From: Rhodococcoides trifolii
GTDB taxonomy: Bacteria > Actinomycetota > Actinomycetes > Mycobacteriales > Mycobacteriaceae
NCBI RefSeq assembly: GCF_014635345.1
Contig: NZ_BMCU01000005.1
Coordinates: 124,001-188,000 of the forward strand
Length of the DNA stretch: 64,000 nt
Reading direction: 5' to 3'
The position numbers were made by a program, and so were the translations under genes. The notes under the pieces were generated by a model, which saw only the letters and a list, made by a program, of their open reading frames with translations, had not been told where the DNA came from and did no database searches. Shown one piece after another: positions 61,401 through 64,000 of the stretch. Positions within the stretch are counted from its first letter, which is position 1, and each line of letters begins with the position of its first letter.

Positions 61401-64000
61401 GGCGAGCATGTACGCGATGCGCTCGGCGGGTAAGGCCGGGTCGACGGGGACGAACGCTGCTCCGGTCAGGGCCACGGCATGGACGGCGGTCACGGACGAG
61501 ATCGACCGCGTGAGCGCCAACGCCACGATGTCCTCCCCGCCGACACCGTGGCCGATGAGTAGTCGAGCAAGTTTCCGCGCCGATGTCGAGATGTCGGCCG
61601 CGGAATGGACCGACCCGTCACGTCCGTCGACGACGTCGCCGGCCGCGGCCAGGACGTCTGACAGGAAGCGCGGTTCGGATTCGTTCGTTCCCTCCGGAAG
61701 TGGCACACGGGGGCCGAGGTCGACGAGGTGCAAGGCGCGCTCGGGTTCGGCGCCCATCTCCTGCAACACCATTGCGTAGCGGTCCAGGACCGCTCGGGCA
61801 GTCGACGGCACGTACAGGTCGTCGGAGAAGACCAGACGCAGGTCGAGTCCATCACCCGAACGCGTTGCCGTGAACTCCATGTCGAACCGGGCTGCCGCGA
61901 CGTCAATGTCGGTCATCGCAACGGATTCCGCAGCCGGACGGGCAGATTCGTCGAAGTTCAGCGTCACCTGGAAGATCGGGTGAAGTGCACTGTCACGCAC
62001 GATCCCGAGCGCGTCGACCACGTCGTCCAGTTCGACGTCGCGGTGAGCCAGCGCTGCCACGACGGCGGCGGCGGACTCCTCGATCGCCATCACGGGCGTC
62101 GCCTTCGGGCGGTAACGGGTCCGCATCGGCACCATCGTGACGAACATTCCCACCGTGTCGACGGTATCGGCGTCGTCCCGCCCCGCAGTCGGAACGCCCA
62201 GCACCACATCGTCACCCGCACCAGACCTGGCCAGTGCGGTCACGAGCGCAGCGTGCAGAACGGCGAACAGACCGGTTCCGAGGCGCCCCGCCAGCGTCGA
62301 CAGGCGAGCGAGATCGCGCTCGCCCACACGCGCGCCGACGGCGCTGCCCCGGTGGGTGGGCATCGGAGGCCGCGGGCGATCACTCGGAACGACCGTCGCG
62401 GCGGGGGCGTCACGCAGTCTGTCGACCCAGTAGTCGCGTTGAGCTGCCGCAACCGAATTCGGATCGTTCACCGCCCCCGCGCGGGCGGATCGTCGCAGCA
62501 TCGCGTCGACGAAGCTACCGGCTCGGCCGGCCCACACCGGTGATCGATCGGCCGACCGTGCAGCGTAGGCAGCGGCGATGTCGGTGGAGAGAACGCCCAT
62601 CGACCACCCGTCGGCAGCGATGTGGTGCACGACGAGCACGAGTGTCGTCTCGTCGGACGACTGTTGCACCAGAAGTCGAAGAGGCAGCGATGATTCGAGA
62701 TCGAACCCCTGCATCGCTCTCTCAGCGGCGTCGTGGGAGGGATCGATCCGCACGACGACGTTCTCGGACATCGGCACGGCGGCCGCCGGGTCGAGCACCG
62801 ACTGGTAGGGCCCGTCTGCGTCCTCCGGGTACACGGTCCGCAATGCCTCGTGCCGGACGAGGACATCGGTGACGGCGGCGCGCAGGGCGGACACGTCGAC
62901 CCGTCCGTCGACCGTCATCGGGGCCACGATGTTGTACGCACCGGACGTCGGGTCGATCCGGCTGTGCACCCACATGCGGTACTGCTGAGCGGACAACGGG
63001 ATACGAGCCGGACGCACGAGCGCTGCCCGCTGCGCCACCTCATCCGGTTCGGTGTCGTCGACTAGGTGTGCGAGTGCGGCGACCGTGCGTGCCGTGAACA
63101 CGTCGCCGAGCGAGATCGTGACGCCGAGACGGTGTCGGATCTCGGCCACGACGCGCGAGGCCGTCAGCGAGTTCCCACCCACCTCGAAGAAATCCGAGTG
63201 CGCACCGACCTCGTCTCCTCCGAGCAAGCCGGCGAAGACGTCGGCGACGACGCGCTCGCTGTCGGTGCGAGGTGGAACGACCGTGAACGTCCGTCGACCG
63301 GGATCGGGTAGTGCGCGGCGGTCCACCTTGCCGGCGGAGCCGAGCGGTAGCGCGTCGAGAAACACGACGCGAGAGGGAACCATGTGGCCCGGTAGCCGAT
63401 GTCGGACATGTTCGCGCAGAACACCTTCTGCGTCACCCACCACGGAAGCGACGACGTGGGCGATCAGCTCGGACGGGTCCGACGTCACCGTGACCACCGC
63501 AGCGGACACATCGCGGTGGGCCAGCAGAACGGATTCGATTTCACCCAACTCGACACGCTGGCCGCGAATTTTCACCTGAAAGTCGCTGCGACCCAGATAT
63601 TCCAGAACGGGCCGCTCGTCGTCGAGCGGCCGCCTCCACCGCACCACGTCACCGGTTCGATACACCCGCCGGCCTCCCCCGGCCGGGTCGGCGACGAATC
63701 GCGTCGCGGTCAGCCCGGGCCTCCGCAGGTACCCCCGTGCCAGCTGCACACCCCCCAGATACAACTCGCCGGACACGCCGCCGTCCACCGGTCGTAGACG
63801 GTCGTCGAGCACGGTCGTCGTGACTCCGGAAACCGGTCCACCGATCGGAACACGTTCTGCCAGTGCAGGTGCCGCGCCGTAGGAGGCAACCTCGTGGGAC
63901 GTCACATCGACCGACGCCTCGGTCGGACCGTACAGGTTGTGAACGGCGGCGTGCGTTCGGGAGCGCACCGCCGCGACGGTCGGCGGTGCCAACGCCTCGC
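55452..64000 (-). CDS. Nonribosomal peptide synthetase, 3' part (A)-T-C-A-T-C-A-T-C
   Basis: An open frame of about 2850 codons that runs off the right edge, so the N-terminus is missing. In fragment numbering: A1 C-terminal part (NLYGPTEA near 19, to about 245); T1 (FFEVGGNSL, about 270); C1 (HHIAADG, about 457); A2 (YTSGSTGIPK, about 927); T2 (FEVGGNSL, about 1302); C2 (HHISADG, about 1494); A3 (FTSGSTGIPK, about 1972); T3 (FFELGGNSL, about 2346); C3 (HHLVADG, about 2535), which ends the protein. All carriers keep the Ser and all condensation domains keep HHxxxDG. There is no epimerisation or thioesterase domain, so the last C domain probably releases the chain. The product is unknown. Confidence 0.95.
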   Translation of the reverse strand, partial: EALAPPTVAAVRSRTHAAVHNLYGPTEASVDVTSHEVASYGAAPALAERVPIGGPVSGVTTTVLDDRLRPVDGGVSGELYLGGVQLARGYLRRPGLTATRFVADPAGGGRRVYRTGDVVRWRRPLDDERPVLEYLGRSDFQVKIRGQRVELGEIESVLLAHRDVSAAVVTVTSDPSELIAHVVASVVGDAEGVLREHVRHRLPGHMVPSRVVFLDALPLGSAGKVDRRALPDPGRRTFTVVPPRTDSERVVADVFAGLLGGDEVGAHSDFFEVGGNSLTASRVVAEIRHRLGVTISLGDVFTARTVAALAHLVDDTEPDEVAQRAALVRPARIPLSAQQYRMWVHSRIDPTSGAYNIVAPMTVDGRVDVSALRAAVTDVLVRHEALRTVYPEDADGPYQSVLDPAAAVPMSENVVVRIDPSHDAAERAMQGFDLESSLPLRLLVQQSSDETTLVLVVHHIAADGWSMGVLSTDIAAAYAARSADRSPVWAGRAGSFVDAMLRRSARAGAVNDPNSVAAAQRDYWVDRLRDAPAATVVPSDRPRPPMPTHRGSAVGARVGERDLARLSTLAGRLGTGLFAVLHAALVTALARSGAGDDVVLGVPTAGRDDADTVDTVGMFVTMVPMRTRYRPKATPVMAIEESAAAVVAALAHRDVELDDVVDALGIVRDSALHPIFQVTLNFDESARPAAESVAMTDIDVAAARFDMEFTATRSGDGLDLRLVFSDDLYVPSTARAVLDRYAMVLQEMGAEPERALHLVDLGPRVPLPEGTNESEPRFLSDVLAAAGDVVDGRDGSVHSAADISTSARKLARLLIGHGVGGEDIVALALTRSISSVTAVHAVALTGAAFVPVDPALPAERIAYMLADSGASLVVTTSDVCPQLPSAPVLVLDADDTVDALLAHDSGPIAERERSRPRHLDQPAYLIYTSGSTGIPKAVATTHRGIAAFADEQVRRYDVRSGDTTLHFASPSFDASVLELLMAARGGATMVVAPTDVYGGDELAELLERLAVTHAFLTPGALDTIGDHDLPALQTIVVGGDVCPPALAHRWIGRGRRVFDAYGPTESTVMATLAGPLEASDVTASVPVGRPIGGTSVQLLDPMLGRTPLGVVGEMYIAGAGLARGYRNRPALTAATFVADPFGPAGSRRYRTGDLVRWIDLESGHALEHVGRADSQVKIRGHRVEIGEVERAVRANYGVDACIVTAREGMLVAYVQGSAIRPRAVFDELRKSLPAYMIPNFVTVVESIPLTTSGKVDLRALPEPEIVAREFVAPTGAHEVTIAGIVEDVLGMPRVGADDNLFEVGGNSLSATRVVSRIRRATGRNVAVRDLFDAPTVRGLAERVGRADVVKEAELGTLARPSIVPLSPAQQRMWFLNRLDPSSTTENVPIVLKLTGDLDLAAFQSALTDLVERHEALRTVYPDSVDGPHQVVVDPQDAPVKIFPQLVSEAALLRAVDAVVHTGFDVTAAPPLRAELFAVDDLARGARPVHVCVVVVHHISADGVSVVRLAGELATAYSARSRGAAPQWQPLRVQYADFAVWQQHVLDTSGSRAASEQQYWTERLRDAPSVLELPADRARPPRRSGRGRRVSFALDARTHRAMAEVAAAHDSSVFMVAHTAFAILLGRLGGVSDVVVGTPVAGRGHEDLDGVVGMFVNMVALRSTLPAALAGRDALEQVRHHDLDAFAHAETPFDRVVEYVDPPRSRAHHPVFQVALSFQNIGVAAAELDGVDVEILDDDTEVAEFDLHMTLVDTHDENGAEGPVEGSISYSTDLFDVATVESFARRFERVLAHLIGDPSRPIGAYDVLLDSDVTGTAAVVGPASSTTLADAFVTSSSANPDAVAVRFCGTSLTYAGFASRVHGLARRLIALGVGPETTAALAMSRGVDQLVAMYAVVVAGGAYVPVDGAAERVRTILDTARPVVVLVAEDDPSPHLDVPVLDVRTVSDADCTPISDVDRIAPLRPQHPAYVLFTSGSTGIPKGVSVSHAAVAEQLQWMQRRYPLSGDDAVLVKTSAGFDLSVWEYWWAARVGARMVLAPVGAERDPRELAAVMADEDVTVLCTVPSSLSMLIGTDSVPDSLRRILCIGEELPPELGSAVAASSAAELHNLYGPTEAAVSVTGHEVRPPFGARIPIGTPQDAVGTAILDERLRPVVGSGVGELYLSGPQLARGYHRDPVRTALSFVARSSGERMYRTGDLVRRRPGGALDYVGRSDSQIKIRGFRIEIGEVESALRGVDGVVDAAVVAADLGTDRARLAAYVVRTDAAVTVRDSLRELLPAYMIPTSITEVDVLPRSVTGKVDRARLPVPAPVRREYVAPRSSTEKLVCSIVADVTGSEKVGVDHGFFELGGNSLAATSVASKIEQAVGTRVPVRVLFDTDTLGELAAAVDALSETEDSDRPDVCVRRTESNEAPAAPAQERILHWVSTRRTQDWNVPVALRLVGELDIDVVRASVADLVSAHDSLRTVHAQTESAPWLRVLEHAVPELDVIAVTESALADALDAFARSPIDVTTETPVRVRLFECGPANHVLAVVVHHLVADGRAMAVLMRDMLTAFAARTAGAPGLPAGRVRYVDYAAWRHDVLGDPRDPSTEFARQLRHWDALMARESDRPRLRTDRPRPAVWESAGGAVEFRIEPNRHAKLGLLARSADAGVFVVLQAAFAVVLARRGDDPDVTVATATANRPHPDLADVVGNFSEDLPMRLSVNDSRTFRDLMGGVRRALADGLANPDVSAPRLAAALGVPITTAEHPFFPATLIVQPAADMVDSIDIGGVTVSREPIANTVAKHELEITLAEHPDSGGLDGTLLYPLSLFDPSTAESVVQGFLAVLDAVAADADPTVAELKELL

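Overview
The window is high-GC actinobacterial DNA. Mycothiol synthase, a lipomannan-elongation (LmeA-type) protein, LytR-CpsA-Psr and DesA-type proteins, frequent GTG starts and leaderless promoters place it in the Mycobacteriales, most likely Rhodococcus or a close relative. From about 9.2 to 52.3 kb the gene order follows the M. tuberculosis Rv0824c-Rv0800 block as I remember it: desA, dus, LCP, phoU, pst, mshD, glnR, lmeA, thioredoxin, cysA2, sseC, nitrobindin, pabC, ygfZ, DUF3073, purM, purF, SCP-like, purL and M18 peptidase. Several local insertions interrupt it.

Layout. 0.1-3 kb: two convergent response-regulator genes, a stress-type SDR and a decayed DUF222 gene. 3.0-4.7 kb: a tRNA-Glu/Asp/Phe cluster, a TetR regulator and tRNA-Lys. 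4.7-6.8 kb: three tandem AIM24-family genes. 6.8-9.0 kb: a divergent MFS/LysR pair. 9.2-13.5 kb: acyl-ACP desaturase, DusB and an LCP cell-wall ligase. 13.6-18.6 kb: phosphate uptake, with phoU convergent to pstSCAB and a PHO-box-like direct repeat upstream of pstS. 18.7-20.3 kb: glnR-mshD. 20.5-23.6 kb: lmeA-thioredoxin, then a sulfur operon (DUF4395, thiosulfate sulfurtransferase, SseC) preceded by an unlisted 28-codon polycysteine leader ORF that looks like a cysteine attenuator. 23.7-30.5 kb: a secreted cutinase-like protein, a 32-aa membrane peptide coupled to a nitrobindin-like protein, pabC, ygfZ, MOSC, asparaginase and DUF3073.

30.5-39 kb: purM and purF, separated here by a dipeptide-type ABC importer cassette. 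39-41.3 kb: DUF427, an SDR and a toxin-antitoxin pair (ParD-like and zeta-like kinase) behind two matching palindromes; the toxin appears to start at CTG. 41.3-45.4 kb: a single 1348-aa polypeptide joining an assimilatory nitrate reductase to a complete flavodoxin/FAD/NADPH reductase. 45.5-52.3 kb: small genes, then a purL-hydrolase-CPBP-SCP operon and an M18 aminopeptidase. A GC-rich dispersed repeat occurs at three loci, once inside the aminopeptidase reading frame. 52.3-54.6 kb: aldo/keto reductase and a GH13 enzyme. 54.6-64 kb: the 3' part of a large NRPS gene, ending in a condensation domain with no thioesterase, translationally coupled to a family 2 glycosyltransferase.

Functional themes are phosphate, nitrogen and sulfur acquisition with their regulators, purine synthesis, envelope biogenesis, and a nonribosomal peptide that may be glycosylated. 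All identifications come from reading motifs and gene order; no database search was run.
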